A stretch of 64,000 nucleotides of DNA, from positions 6,592,313-6,656,312 of the forward strand of contig OX639973.1 of NCBI GenBank assembly GCA_951828385.1, given 5' to 3'. The DNA comes from an uncultured Poribacteria bacterium. GTDB lineage: Bacteria > Poribacteria > WGA-4E > WGA-3G. Each line of letters opens with the position of its first letter. Within the stretch, counting starts at the first letter, position 1. The translations under genes and the position numbers were made by a program. Shown here piece after piece: positions 35,294-44,195 of this stretch. The notes below the pieces were generated by a model. The model did not search any database. It worked only from the letters and a program-made list of their open reading frames with translations, and was not told the origin of the DNA.

Positions 35294-37216
35294 CTATTGC
35301 TTCCTCAAAATAAGGAGCGTGAGGTCGTCAAACTGATCCGCTTCTCCTTGGAATTCCATGACTGCGCTGTGAAGGTACTTGCGGATACCCTCGGCGGGTT
35401 CATCCTTGCACGCTTTTGATGCCTCTACGAGTCGATCTTCTTCATAATAGTCGTCTTCAATGTTGACGGTTTCTGTAACACCGTCTGTATAATACACAAT
35501 AACATCACCGCTGGCGAGTTGGACATGTTCCGCTTCATATTCGGCAATGCTGGTAACCATATCGTTCGGAAACATGCCGAGCGGAATACCACCAACATCC
35601 TCACCCAACCACTTGTAAGTGCCATCCTTTCTGATGAGTAGCGGTGGATTGTGCCCCGCATTAAGCGTCGTAAGAATATCTGTTTCCGGGTTAAGATGGC
35701 TGTAGAAGAAGGTCGCATATTTCTCCTCTGTACCGCTGGCGTAAAGTAGCGAGTTCAGGATCATCGCCATGGTGGCGATTTTGGCGTACAAGGAAGACTG
35801 GTTAAGTGCCTCTTGTTTGGCACTTTCTGCACGCGACAATTCCGAGATAAGGCCCGCACGGAGCGTTGCCATGAGCAGCGCCGCTTGCATCCCTTTTCCA
35901 GAAACATCGGCAATTGCGAGTCCCCAATGGCCCGTAGGTAACGGGATACAATCATAATAGTCACCGCCGACAGGACCACGCGGTTCATAATGCCCCGCCA
36001 CTTCGTATCCAGGGATGTCTGGCAAGGTCTCAGGAATCAGGTTCTCTTGGATTTTACGCGCCTCTTCCATTTCTGCTTGCAACTGACGCGCTTCAAGTGC
36101 CTCCTGATGCAGCTGCGCGTTCTCAATCGCGACACCTGCCTGTTTCGCAAACGAATCAAGGAGGATTTCATCTTCATCCGTAAAGGAGGTAATTCTGCCA
36201 CCCCGTTCCTCTTTGTCACCAACGACAAGAACCCCCAAAATATCACCATCGCGCCCAGGAATCGGGACAGCCATCAAATTTTTGCCGCCAAAGAGGGTGT
36301 CGAATTCAGGCAAACAGTGCCCCGGAATCCCTTCCTTAACAACAGATTTCAACACTTCTACGGATGTCGCCTCTTCGGATAGCGGTGTGTCCTCGCCATA
36401 AGAAATAACGAGTCCATTCGTCGTATCCTGCACCGTGCTATTTTCAAGCAAGTTCTCTGGAAATGCATAGTGCATTTCAAGTGCCTGTTGCTCGGTGTCT
36501 GTGAGCATGAGCGCGCCAGCGTTCGCGTCAAGCAGAGAGACCGCTTGCTGGACCACCTGTTCCGCAGCCGCCTCAGGTTGTAGCAATTGACAAATTTGGG
36601 GCGCGCTTTCCGCGAGCATGAACAACCGAAACTTTTCGCTCTGGATGCCCTCCACCATCTGCGAATAGGCAATCGCAATCGAAATTTGGTGCGCCAAGGT
36701 CGTCAGCAACTCCATTTCCCACGCCTCTAATGCGTCCCGTGCCAAAAATGTGCCCAGACCAATCATGCCCAGAAATTCATCTTGAATTTTTAGCGGAATC
36801 CAAAGACGTATATCAATCGTTTCTGAAAGTTTGGTACTACGGGCGAAGAATTGTTTAAGCGGTTCTGGAGGCGCAGCGTTCTCAATGAACGGATGCTTCA
36901 GTAAAGCCTCTAATTCATCGGGTTCAACAAGGATTGGCGCGAACGTCTCGTCAGGGGTCGCCGCAACGACATCGAGGTTTTGACCGGTCGCATGGTAACG
37001 CAGTATCGCGCCCCGCCTGATCTGCAAAGTGCCGAGTGTGATGCGGAGATAGGTTTTGCTCGAATGATTGAAATTGCTATGCCCGGAGATTAACGTTTGA
37101 CCCAAATTCTCCAACTCAGATAGGCTGAATATGAGCCGCTCCATCGTCTGTTCTGCGGTGCTTTGTGTTTTATCGGTTTGCAAACTATCTCCTAAAGGCT
37201 TACTCGGGGCTTTCAT
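35294..37216 (-). CDS. GAF-domain SpoIIE-type serine phosphatase (RsbU/RsbP-like)
   Basis: A 640-residue cytoplasmic protein. Two GAF-like sensor domains occupy about residues 25-200 and 205-385 (SFTDEDEILLDSFAKQAGVA ends the second). A short coiled segment with EEARKIQENLIPETLPDIPG leads into the PPM/SpoIIE phosphatase: GPVGGDYYDC, IADVSGKGMQAALLMAT, LNAGHNPPLL and IVYYTDGVTETVN hold the metal-binding Asp and Gly residues. It would dephosphorylate the STAS protein encoded next, switching on a sigma factor or another target. The input signal is unknown. Confidence 0.92.
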   Translation of the reverse strand: MKAPSKPLGDSLQTDKTQSTAEQTMERLIFSLSELENLGQTLISGHSNFNHSSKTYLRITLGTLQIRRGAILRYHATGQNLDVVAATPDETFAPILVEPDELEALLKHPFIENAAPPEPLKQFFARSTKLSETIDIRLWIPLKIQDEFLGMIGLGTFLARDALEAWEMELLTTLAHQISIAIAYSQMVEGIQSEKFRLFMLAESAPQICQLLQPEAAAEQVVQQAVSLLDANAGALMLTDTEQQALEMHYAFPENLLENSTVQDTTNGLVISYGEDTPLSEEATSVEVLKSVVKEGIPGHCLPEFDTLFGGKNLMAVPIPGRDGDILGVLVVGDKEERGGRITSFTDEDEILLDSFAKQAGVAIENAQLHQEALEARQLQAEMEEARKIQENLIPETLPDIPGYEVAGHYEPRGPVGGDYYDCIPLPTGHWGLAIADVSGKGMQAALLMATLRAGLISELSRAESAKQEALNQSSLYAKIATMAMILNSLLYASGTEEKYATFFYSHLNPETDILTTLNAGHNPPLLIRKDGTYKWLGEDVGGIPLGMFPNDMVTSIAEYEAEHVQLASGDVIVYYTDGVTETVNIEDDYYEEDRLVEASKACKDEPAEGIRKYLHSAVMEFQGEADQFDDLTLLILRKQ

Positions 37217-37238
37217 AGTGTTAAATCCAGCAATCGAT

Positions 37239-37385
37239 TTCTAATTTAATTATAAATGGTTTCAGCAGTCAGTAAGAGAGTGTTCTGTTTCTAATTTATT
37301 ATAAATGGTTTTCAGCAGTCAGCAAGAGAGGCGTTCTGTAACGCTTGCGTCTTTGCTGATGGAAACCGATGGCTAATGGCTATTT
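37239..37385. repeat. Tandem pair of CAGCAGTCAG repeats
   Basis: TTTCTAATTTAATTATAAAT (37240) and TTTCTAATTTATTATAAAT (37289) start two near-identical 50-bp units containing TTTCAGCAGTCAG and AAGAGAG. The second continues CGCTTGCGTCTTTGCTGATG, the inverse match of 31769-31860. Confidence 0.7.
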
Positions 37386-37730
37386 TCATAGATTCGCAAT
37401 AGCAGCCTCTTCATCCGGGAAAATACCTGCGTATTTAGCAATCGCCATCATCCGAAAGGTACGTTCTTGTGTAGCCGACAATCCACAGAAATTCAAGGTG
37501 CCTTCACGTTCGTCAAGCGCCTCTATAATTTCAATAAGTATGGATATACCGATACTGTTAATGAGTGTTGTTTGTTCAAGGTTGATGACCAGCAGTGTGT
37601 AACCATTCTGAATCAGCTCTTGTGCTTTCTCAGAGAGCTTTTCTCCGAGCGCATCATTTAAATACCCAGCTGTCTCGATTATCGCGTGTTCTTTTGACTC
37701 GCGAACTTGAATATCGAATTTGTTCAACAA
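37386..37730 (-). CDS. STAS-domain anti-sigma factor antagonist
   Basis: A 114-residue single-domain protein of the SpoIIAA/RsbV type. The conserved loop around the phosphorylatable Ser is TTLINSIGISILIEIIEAL; the N-terminal strand is FDIQVRESKEHAIIETAGYL. The start is TTG at 37730, 8 bp after AGGAGG on the minus strand. When dephosphorylated by the phosphatase downstream it should bind the RsbW-like kinase encoded upstream. Confidence 0.92.
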   Translation of the reverse strand: MLNKFDIQVRESKEHAIIETAGYLNDALGEKLSEKAQELIQNGYTLLVINLEQTTLINSIGISILIEIIEALDEREGTLNFCGLSATQERTFRMMAIAKYAGIFPDEEAAIANL

Positions 37731-37909
37731 ACCGTTTACCTCCTGTAAGTACCTAACATGGACTTGCGGACCACCCTAAAAAAGAAAAATCACATAGTAT
37801 TAAAAAGGTTAAAAAGTGCCGTTTCGCAGCACATTTGAACACAGATTCCTGGACTATCCGCTACCGGTTCAAAATTATGCTGCCCGCATAACGAAAACGA
37901 CACAGCGAC

Positions 37910-38341
37910 CTATGAAGGAGTCTTCTTTTTTGTGAAGCTAACAGTGGTGCCGTTAGGGCTGCTTTCTATAACCACCTCATCCATTAAAGCTCTAATAATC
38001 TGTAAGCCTCTCCCGCGCTTACGCAAATCGGCGTGTAAAGTCGGGGTACCCAGTAAGCGCGTACCGTCTAATGTATCCGCAGTTATCCCAACCCCTCGGT
38101 CAGAGATTTTGACCTGCAACTTATCGTCTGTAACTAAGAACTGGATATGCACTTCCTTATCATCGCTTTGGCTATGTTCAGAAGCGTTAATACAGGTTTC
38201 AATGATTGCGAGTTGAATTTCTTCGACCGCTTCCTCGTTGAAGTCCTTTAGTTCAGCAAGGGCAGAGCCAGTTTTTGCTGCGGCAAGTTCCATATCAGGA
38301 TACATAGGTATCGTGAGGAGTATTTTGTGTTCATCTGACAC
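37910..38341 (-). CDS. Anti-sigma regulatory serine kinase (RsbW-like)
   Basis: A 143-residue HATPase_c_2 protein. The N box is EIQLAIIETCINASEHSQ, the G1 box KISDRGVGI and the G2 region KRGRGLQIIRALMDEVVIES. The start is GTG at 38341 with AGGAGG about 11 bp upstream. It would phosphorylate the STAS protein and bind a sigma factor or another partner. No sigma-B-type gene is adjacent; the ECF sigma at 13395 is 25 kb away and has its own anti-sigma, so the target is open. The 180-bp gap to the STAS gene contains its ribosome site and no clear terminator. Confidence 0.9.
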   Translation of the reverse strand: MSDEHKILLTIPMYPDMELAAAKTGSALAELKDFNEEAVEEIQLAIIETCINASEHSQSDDKEVHIQFLVTDDKLQVKISDRGVGITADTLDGTRLLGTPTLHADLRKRGRGLQIIRALMDEVVIESSPNGTTVSFTKKKTPS

Positions 38342-38548
38342 GCTATTTTAACCTCCTTGCTATGGCTTGTAGTTATATAGGAAACCTACAAAATTCGTCT
38401 AAGTATGTGCTTTTCGTGGATCCAATGACTGCGAAAATTCAGATAGAGTTAAGTTATCTTACTATATTTTTTCAAATTATGTCAACATTTTTATTACGGC
38501 TATTTAGTTTGCGGTTTTTTTTCTCCAATTTTAGACCCCAAAATATTT

Positions 38549-39103
38549 TTACGAATCAGATAGCTTCGTCTCGTCAACAATCCAGCGGGCATCTGCTACC
38601 CGATCAGACGCTTCTGATCGGACTGGCTGATAGGTCGCGAATTTCACCATATCACAATTCGCGAGTAATTGCTGCACACGCGCAACACACTCACCACTTA
38701 TCTGTGCACCGAGCATCGCGTGAAGCAGTGCTGTCGTCGTCAACGCTAACGCAGGAATTTGATACCGCCCACTAATGTATTCGCGGAGGACATTAGCAAT
38801 TTGGGTATGATACGTTTCCATGTCTCCACGCTTTAACAAGTCGGAGGTTTCAATCGCCATCAATTGTTTATACGCGACTTCGTGCGGTAGCGGTGTGTCC
38901 ACTTCTTCGCCTTCAGATACCGGTGAGGTTTGAGGCTTCTTTCGGAGGTAGAACCACGCCGAAACAGTTATAAACCCGAGTAGTACCGCGGCACCAATAA
39001 AATAGAGGAGCAGTGCTTGCGGCACCTCCAGTGGCGGTTTGATATCCCGTAAACTTTGACCGTCCACGGCTCCCTGCATAAAAATTTGTGTAAGTACAGA
39101 CAT
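38549..39103 (-). CDS. Single-pass membrane protein, DUF4381/BatD-like
   Basis: A 184-residue protein from ATG 39103 (an upstream extension would overlap the ferredoxin gene). The N-terminal 20 residues lie outside; a membrane segment follows at about 29-50 (ALLLYFIGAAVLLGFITVSA). A cytoplasmic domain of 120 residues follows with YHTQIANVLREYISGRYQIP and AQISGECVARVQQLLANCDM. This layout resembles DUF4381 proteins and the C-terminal part of BatD, which accompany DUF58/BatA genes; those lie 3.4 kb downstream on the same strand. The assignment is tentative. Confidence 0.6.
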   Translation of the reverse strand: MSVLTQIFMQGAVDGQSLRDIKPPLEVPQALLLYFIGAAVLLGFITVSAWFYLRKKPQTSPVSEGEEVDTPLPHEVAYKQLMAIETSDLLKRGDMETYHTQIANVLREYISGRYQIPALALTTTALLHAMLGAQISGECVARVQQLLANCDMVKFATYQPVRSEASDRVADARWIVDETKLSDS

Positions 39104-39129
39104 ACTTCCTGCAAAAAGGTATGATAACC

Positions 39130-39741
39130 CTAATCCACAAGTATTTCTCTCGCAATATGAGGTTCTATAACTATCGACTTCGGCGCAGTTGGGCAGGCAT
39201 ACTGACAGACCCCACACCCTGTGCATCCAGATTCAATCACCTCTACAATACCATCTGTCGTGAGGTGGATCGCATCCGTCCCAATCGGACACGTATCAAT
39301 GCAGTACGTGCAACCCACATCCTGCGTACGCAGACAGGTTTCGCCGTTGAAGATTGCCAAACCTATTTTAATGTCTTCGGCATAAACGGGCTGCAAGGCA
39401 CCACTTGGGCAGACGTACATACACGCCAACGAATCGCAGATAACGCACGGCTGCTCATCAGGGTCAATGTAAGGCGTGTTGATGAGGTCAGGCTGCGTAC
39501 TCGCTTCTAAAGCGAAAATCGCGTTCGCCGGACAGTTTTTGACACAGTTACCACACCGATGACACTTCTCCAAAAATTCCGCTTCCGGCAATGCCCCCGG
39601 CGGACGCAAAAGATTACCTCTATTCGCGGCTTCAACAGGCACCTGCTCACTGACCCTGTCATCCAGAAATTCGGCGACCGGTTGCATCAGTTGATTCAGG
39701 GCTTCCTTGAAAAAGCCGCGCCTCCCTGTTTCACGCGCCAT
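39130..39741 (-). CDS. Four-cluster 4Fe-4S ferredoxin-type protein (NapG/MauM-like)
   Basis: A 203-residue protein with four cysteine clusters for 4Fe-4S centres: CHRCGNCVKNCP (about 60-71), CVICDSLACMYVCP, CTYCIDTCP and CTGCGVCQYACP. The N-terminus has RRGFFKEAL, like a twin-arginine motif, but no clear hydrophobic stretch follows, so Tat export is doubtful. NapG/MauM relatives pass electrons to periplasmic reductases or dehydrogenases; no such enzyme is encoded nearby. It sits 47 bp after a SufR-like regulator gene and 26 bp before the DUF4381-like gene, suggesting one operon. Confidence 0.85.
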   Translation of the reverse strand: MARETGRRGFFKEALNQLMQPVAEFLDDRVSEQVPVEAANRGNLLRPPGALPEAEFLEKCHRCGNCVKNCPANAIFALEASTQPDLINTPYIDPDEQPCVICDSLACMYVCPSGALQPVYAEDIKIGLAIFNGETCLRTQDVGCTYCIDTCPIGTDAIHLTTDGIVEVIESGCTGCGVCQYACPTAPKSIVIEPHIAREILVD

Positions 39742-39788
39742 ACGCTGGTTATCCTTGAAAATCGTGGGGCACTCTTGCCCCTAAATGA

Positions 39789-40418
39789 CTATTCAGTGGG
39801 TTTAGGAATCCGGTAACAACATCTGTGGCTCCCTTGCATCAGATGTTCTTCTCGAACAACCTTCACACCTAAGGATTGACGGAAAAGTGCCAATTCGATC
39901 TCGCACACATGTGGATACTCTCGCGCAATGACCGCTATAGGACAGTTGTGTTCGATTAAGACGTAGTCATCCGAATTCTCGTCGAAGCGTGCCATGTACC
40001 CCTCTTCGTCACGGATACGTGCCAGCTCCTTGACGCGCTCGCAGAGCGTTTTACCTTCGAGCCGGAGCTGATACGCCTCCAACTGTGCTTTCATGCGCCC
40101 ACGGAAAACTTTGTTGATAAAACCGGGACCGTTGAATTTGGCGACCTCATGCATCAACCCAACAGCAAAGTTCGCATAAGTCGTCGGAAAAAGGTTGTTG
40201 GCTTGATCGGTTAATTGATAAACGTGCGGTGGACGACCGCGGCCCTGCTTCTCTTGGTGGTGTTCAACCAAGCCCTCCGCTTCAAGGATAGCGAGGTGTT
40301 GTCGGACTCCCATTTGGCTGATATGCAAGGCAGCTGTCAGTTGACCGACTGTCATGTTGGCACGCATTTTCAGCAGCTGCAGGATTCGCATGCGGGTTTC
40401 ACTCATTTCGCAATTCAC
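39789..40418 (-). CDS. SufR-like iron-sulfur transcription regulator
   Basis: A 209-residue protein. The N-terminal winged helix (LLKMRANMTVGQLTAALHIS, then GVRQHLAILEAEGLVEHH) is of the ArsR/DeoR kind. The C-terminal part has Cys residues in NCPIAVIAREYPHVC (12 residues between them) and a late RCCYRI, matching the cluster-binding pattern of SufR-type repressors. SufR senses Fe-S status. Its partner gene encodes a ferredoxin-like protein, fitting that role. The start may be ATG 40418 or 40406. Confidence 0.8.
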   Translation of the reverse strand: MNCEMSETRMRILQLLKMRANMTVGQLTAALHISQMGVRQHLAILEAEGLVEHHQEKQGRGRPPHVYQLTDQANNLFPTTYANFAVGLMHEVAKFNGPGFINKVFRGRMKAQLEAYQLRLEGKTLCERVKELARIRDEEGYMARFDENSDDYVLIEHNCPIAVIAREYPHVCEIELALFRQSLGVKVVREEHLMQGSHRCCYRIPKPTE

Positions 40419-40544
40419 GTGATTTCCTCAATTATATATATACGGTGAACTCTATCGGCTAATGACAATGATTTACATTCTTTTACAACTTTACAAAACA
40501 TTATATCACAGATGCATATCACAATTCAACATATTTTGTAATTA

Positions 40545-40697
40545 TTAGTTGTCAGTTATCAGTTTTCAGTTCGGTTTTTCTGCGAAAAACCTTTTAGTGT
40601 ACCTCGCAGTGAGAGAAAGAGATTTGTGGAACTATCACAATCCTCATTTTAACTGATAACTGATAACTGAAAGGCGTACTCGCCGTACTGATAACTA
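40545..40697. repeat. TTATCAG-type inverted element
   Basis: The left arm is AGTTGTCAGTTATCAGTTTT; next comes a hairpin GGTTTTTC-TGC-GAAAAACC (40573-40591); the right arm is TTTTAACTGATAACTGATAA. It occupies most of the 379-bp divergent spacer 40419-40797; the rest is the promoter at 40714. Confidence 0.75.
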
Positions 40698-40713
40698 ATT
40701 TACCATTTTTCTT

Positions 40714-40742
40714 TTGTCTATATATCACTTCTATGATACAAT
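40714..40742 (+). promoter_or_regulatory. Promoter of the 40798 PhyH gene
   Basis: TTGTCT (40714-40719), a 17-bp spacer and TACAAT (40737-40742). This supports the start at ATG 40798 rather than the in-frame TTG within the -35 box. Confidence 0.65.
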
Positions 40743-40797
40743 TTTGCAAGAGTCACTTGCAAACTCTCAGTCAGAAGAACTAAGGAGAACGTCGAAA

Positions 40798-41607
40798 ATG
40801 CGACACGAACTTGCAACAGAACAAATTGATTTTTATCAGGAAAACGGATTTCTTGTTATTGAAAACTTCCTAAATGCAGACGAATTAGAAGAATGGCGGC
40901 GATGCACCGATGAATCTGTTGAAGAACGGCTCGGCACCTCCATTGAACACATGACAAACCAGTTGGACCCGTCTAACTTTTATGCACGCGTCTTTACGCA
41001 ATGCCTCCGGTTAGCAGATTCACATCCGGGCATGCGAAAACTCGTACACGACCCAAAAATCGGAAAAATGGCGACACGCCTCGCAGGGACTGATGGCATG
41101 CGTATCTGGCACGACCAAGCACTAATTAAGCCGCCGTCCGGGAACCCAACAGCATGGCACCTTGATGTCCCCTATTGGTCATTTGACTCACGGGACGCGG
41201 TTTCGTTTTGGGTCGCGCTTGACGATGCCACCCTCGCGAACGGGTGTATGTGGTATCTACCGAGCACCCATAAAACCGCACGCTTTGATAACGTCGGCAT
41301 CGGTGAAAACATAGGCGCGTTGTTCAATGTGTACCCGGAATGGAAGAAATTTGAACCGCAATCCGCACCCTGTCCAGCAGGCTCGATGGTATGGCATAAC
41401 GGGTTAACAGCGCACGGTGCAGGTGCGAACATGACATTCTCCCATCGCCGAGCGATGACGTGTGGCTTCATGCCTGACGGATGTACCTTCAACGGTAAGC
41501 GCAACATCCTGCCGGAGGACTATTTCAACGCACTCGAAATCGGCGACGTGCTTAACAATAATGTCCAGAACACACTCGTCTGGCACAAGGATTGGGAAAC
41601 ACAATAG
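40798..41607 (+). CDS. Phytanoyl-CoA dioxygenase (PhyH) family protein
   Basis: A 269-residue enzyme; the ATG at 40798 follows AAGGAG by about 10 bp. Iron ligands are WHLDVPYW (His121, Asp123) and TAHGAG (His206); the 2-oxoglutarate Arg is in SHRRAM. The N-terminal FYQENGFLVIENFLNADELE is the family hallmark. It is distinct in sequence from the PhyH proteins at 30681 and 62853. A sulfatase-fold gene follows 183 bp later on the same strand, and that PhyH-sulfatase pairing recurs at 62853-64000. Confidence 0.9.
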   Translation: MRHELATEQIDFYQENGFLVIENFLNADELEEWRRCTDESVEERLGTSIEHMTNQLDPSNFYARVFTQCLRLADSHPGMRKLVHDPKIGKMATRLAGTDGMRIWHDQALIKPPSGNPTAWHLDVPYWSFDSRDAVSFWVALDDATLANGCMWYLPSTHKTARFDNVGIGENIGALFNVYPEWKKFEPQSAPCPAGSMVWHNGLTAHGAGANMTFSHRRAMTCGFMPDGCTFNGKRNILPEDYFNALEIGDVLNNNVQNTLVWHKDWETQ

Positions 41608-41643
41608 ACGCAATGCGACAGAAACAAGGATTAGATAGATTAG

Positions 41644-41775
41644 TCGTCAACCGTCAGTTTTAAGAGTTATCAGTTTTCAGTTAAGAAGGTTGTTGTGGAA
41701 GGGGACTTTTGTTGTAACCGCCATAGAAACCCTCTTTAACTGACGACTGGCGACTGACAACTGAAAACTACAAAA
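41644..41775. repeat. TTATCAG-type inverted element
   Basis: GAGTTATCAGTTTTCAGTTA and AGAAGG on the left pair roughly with CCTCTTTAACTGACGACTGG and CTGACAACTGAAAAC on the right, around about 40 bp. It fills the spacer between the PhyH and sulfatase-fold genes. Confidence 0.75.
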
Positions 41776-41790
41776 AAGGAGAATCGAAAT

Positions 41791-43185
41791 ATGGCGAAAC
41801 AGCCAAATATCGTCCTAATGGGAGTTGACTCGCTCCTCGCAACCCACATGAGTTGTTACGGGTACCACAGACTGACGACACCGCACATCGATCGGTTCGC
41901 AGAGAGTGGTACGCTCTTTGAAAAAACCTACAGCGCACACATTCCAACAACGAGTGCTTACGCCTCTATGCTCACAGGGATGGATACGTTCAGCACGCAA
42001 GTCGTCGCGCTGCGCCACCAAGGCCCGCTCCGCGAAGAGGTCAAAACGTTGGCAGAAATCCTCAAAGATGCAGGGTACGACACCACCTGTGTCGGGTTCG
42101 GCGGACCAAGCGCACGTGGGTTTGACACCTATCTTGACTTCTCTGGTTGGGGGCCAGATGACTCTGGACGCAGCCCGAAAGCGGAAAACCTCAACAAAAC
42201 AACCCTCCCAGAACTGGATCGGTTGATTGATCAGAGCGACGAAAAACCGTTCTTCCTGTTCCTGCGCCACATGGATCCACACTCTCCGTATTTACCGCCC
42301 GCGCCTTATGAACGCACGTTCTATCACGGCGACGAGTGCGATCCGAGCAATAAGTCTATGGAACCGGTGATGGCGTTCAAACCGTTTTGTGATTATTTCG
42401 CCTCTTGGATGCCACCGGGAATCACCGACAAGGATTACGTCATCGCACAATACGACGGTGCAATCGCTTATATGGACGCGTGTATTCAGACGCTCTTCAA
42501 TGCGCTTGAAGCGCGCGGGGTGATGGACGAGACCATTATCGTTATCAACGGCGACCACGGCGAAACGCTTTACGACCACGAGTGCTGGTTCGACCACCAT
42601 GGAATCTATGATGTCACCTTGCATGTACCGCTGATTATCCGTTATCCGGGGCGCGTGCCTGCTGGAAAACGGGTCTCAGGCTACAACCAACACAAAGACC
42701 TCGTCCCGACACTCCTCGAATTAGCGGACATTGAAACCGATATAGCATTCGATGGCAAAAGTCTGACATCCTTGATCAGTGGTGAGATAACCTCTTACGA
42801 TAGTGAGTTCTATATCACAGAATGCACATGGATGCGCAAGCACGGTTGGCGGACACCTGAATGGAAACTCATCGTCGCCCTTGAACCCGACTTCCATTTC
42901 AAACCGCCCGTTGAACTCTACAACCTCATCCAAGACCCCGATGAGAATGAAAATCTCGTTGAGAAACATCCAGACATCGTCAACGTTTTGGAAAGACGCA
43001 TGAAAAACTGGATCCTCCAGCGGGAGAAGGAAACAGGATTGCCGAACCCGATTATGAATCAAGGCGATTGGCATGGACATAAAGGTGTCGGACCCTTTAA
43101 ATCATCGGAACAGGCGTACGATACCATGCACATCGGGAATCCAGGCGAAGCCGCACGCTTACAAGCAAAATCGAGGGATGAATAG
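41791..43185 (+). CDS. Sulfatase-fold hydrolase with Thr at the formylglycine position
   Basis: A 464-residue alkaline-phosphatase-superfamily protein, without a signal peptide. Metal-site motifs are present: VLMGVDSLLATHMSCYGY near the N-terminus, then VINGDHGETLYDHECWFDHH. The active-site segment reads IPTTSAYASMLTG; in sulfatases this is CxPSRASLLTG, whose Cys (or Ser) becomes formylglycine. Here Thr53 takes that place and the Pro and Arg are also changed. It may therefore be a phosphodiesterase or transferase using Thr, or a non-catalytic homologue, rather than a sulfatase. The C-terminal part (LYNLIQDPDENENLVEKHPD) is sulfatase-like. Confidence 0.85.
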   Translation: MAKQPNIVLMGVDSLLATHMSCYGYHRLTTPHIDRFAESGTLFEKTYSAHIPTTSAYASMLTGMDTFSTQVVALRHQGPLREEVKTLAEILKDAGYDTTCVGFGGPSARGFDTYLDFSGWGPDDSGRSPKAENLNKTTLPELDRLIDQSDEKPFFLFLRHMDPHSPYLPPAPYERTFYHGDECDPSNKSMEPVMAFKPFCDYFASWMPPGITDKDYVIAQYDGAIAYMDACIQTLFNALEARGVMDETIIVINGDHGETLYDHECWFDHHGIYDVTLHVPLIIRYPGRVPAGKRVSGYNQHKDLVPTLLELADIETDIAFDGKSLTSLISGEITSYDSEFYITECTWMRKHGWRTPEWKLIVALEPDFHFKPPVELYNLIQDPDENENLVEKHPDIVNVLERRMKNWILQREKETGLPNPIMNQGDWHGHKGVGPFKSSEQAYDTMHIGNPGEAARLQAKSRDE

Positions 43186-43245
43186 TTATTAGTTATCAGT
43201 TGTCAGTTATCAGTTATCAGTGAAGAGGTCTCTGATTAAATCCGC
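43184..43245. repeat. TTATCAG-type half element
   Basis: Tandem units GTTATTAGTTATCAGTTG, TCAGTTATCAGTTATCAG and GAAGAGG follow the sulfatase-fold stop directly. No complementary right arm is seen, so this is a half copy. Confidence 0.65.
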
Positions 43246-43352
43246 TCTGCATAGCATCAAAAACGCAGCTCGTAATGAAATGGAGAGCGGATTCAACAAA
43301 GGCATGTCAAAGTTTAAACCCACGTTATTTAACCGCAAGGAAAATTAAAATT

Positions 43353-44174
43353 ATGCCAGATTATAGACGAGATGAAGTCTTAGGACGATTGAGGACAGAG
43401 TTGGATCGAGGCAAACACCTGCTCGCTGTCGGTGCCGGAACAGGTATCACCGCAAAATTCGCCGAGCAGGGCGGCGCAGACCTGATCGTAATTTACAACT
43501 CTGGTCGCTACCGCATGTCAGGCTTTGGCTCCTGTGCTGGACTCTTGGCTTACGGCGATGCGAATGCCATCGTCATGGAGATGGGAGAACGCGAAGTATT
43601 ACCTGTCGTCAAAGAGACACCGGTTATCGCCGGGGTCAACGGCACAGACCCTACGCGTCGGATGAGCAACTTTCTCAAACAGGTCCGCGATGTCGGTTTT
43701 GACGGCGTGAATAACTTTCCGACCGTCGGCGTGATTGATGGTACTTTTCGCGTGACACTCGAAGAGACAGGGATGGGTTTCTACAAAGAGGTCGAGACTA
43801 TCGGCATCGCACATGAGATGGACCTTTTCACGATTGTTTATGTCTTCAACCCTGAAGAATCCGAGAACATGGCGAAAGTCGGGGCGGATGTCATCATCGC
43901 CCACATGGGTACCACAATCGGCGGCACCATCGGTGCAGAAACGGCTTTCACGCTCGAAGATGCGGCAGTTCGTGTCCAAGAAATCTGTGACGCTGCGCAA
44001 TCGGTAAATCCAGAGGTTATCTGTCTCGCGCACGGCGGGCCCATCTCAAAGGCACCGGAGGCAGCGTTTATCAACGAGAAAACAGACACCGTCGGCTTCG
44101 TCGGTGCCTCCAGCATCGAACGCTTCGCCTGCGAAGAGAGCATCCCGCGCGTCACCGCTTCATTTAAAGAGTGA
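43353..44174 (+). CDS. PEP-hydrolase-like TIM-barrel protein
   Basis: A 273-residue protein from ATG 43353 after GCAAGGAAA. It matches the TIM-barrel family PF09370 (phosphoenolpyruvate hydrolase-like; also in Tm-1-type plant proteins): HLLAVGAGTGITAKFAEQGG, DLIVIYNSGRYRMSGFGSCA, PVIAGVNGTDPTRRM, NFPTVGVIDGTFR, ADVIIAHMGTTIGGTIGA and LAHGGPISKAPEA. The exact reaction is unsettled in the family; C-C bond cleavage or hydrolysis of a keto acid is the usual suggestion. The neighbours (PhyH, sulfatase-fold enzyme) suggest catabolism of an unusual substrate. Confidence 0.85.
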   Translation: MPDYRRDEVLGRLRTELDRGKHLLAVGAGTGITAKFAEQGGADLIVIYNSGRYRMSGFGSCAGLLAYGDANAIVMEMGEREVLPVVKETPVIAGVNGTDPTRRMSNFLKQVRDVGFDGVNNFPTVGVIDGTFRVTLEETGMGFYKEVETIGIAHEMDLFTIVYVFNPEESENMAKVGADVIIAHMGTTIGGTIGAETAFTLEDAAVRVQEICDAAQSVNPEVICLAHGGPISKAPEAAFINEKTDTVGFVGASSIERFACEESIPRVTASFKE

Positions 44175-44195
44175 AGATCGGAGGATTCAAGCTAC

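Noticed and set aside
38461..38485. Minus-strand TTGACA and TATAGT upstream of the RsbW gene
   Set aside because: The spacer is only 13 bp, too short for a sigma-70-type promoter; the region is very AT-rich, so chance matches are expected.
26124..43245. CRISPR array suggested by tandem short units in the spacers
   Set aside because: The units are 7-bp tandem repeats without unique spacers of constant length, and no cas genes are present.
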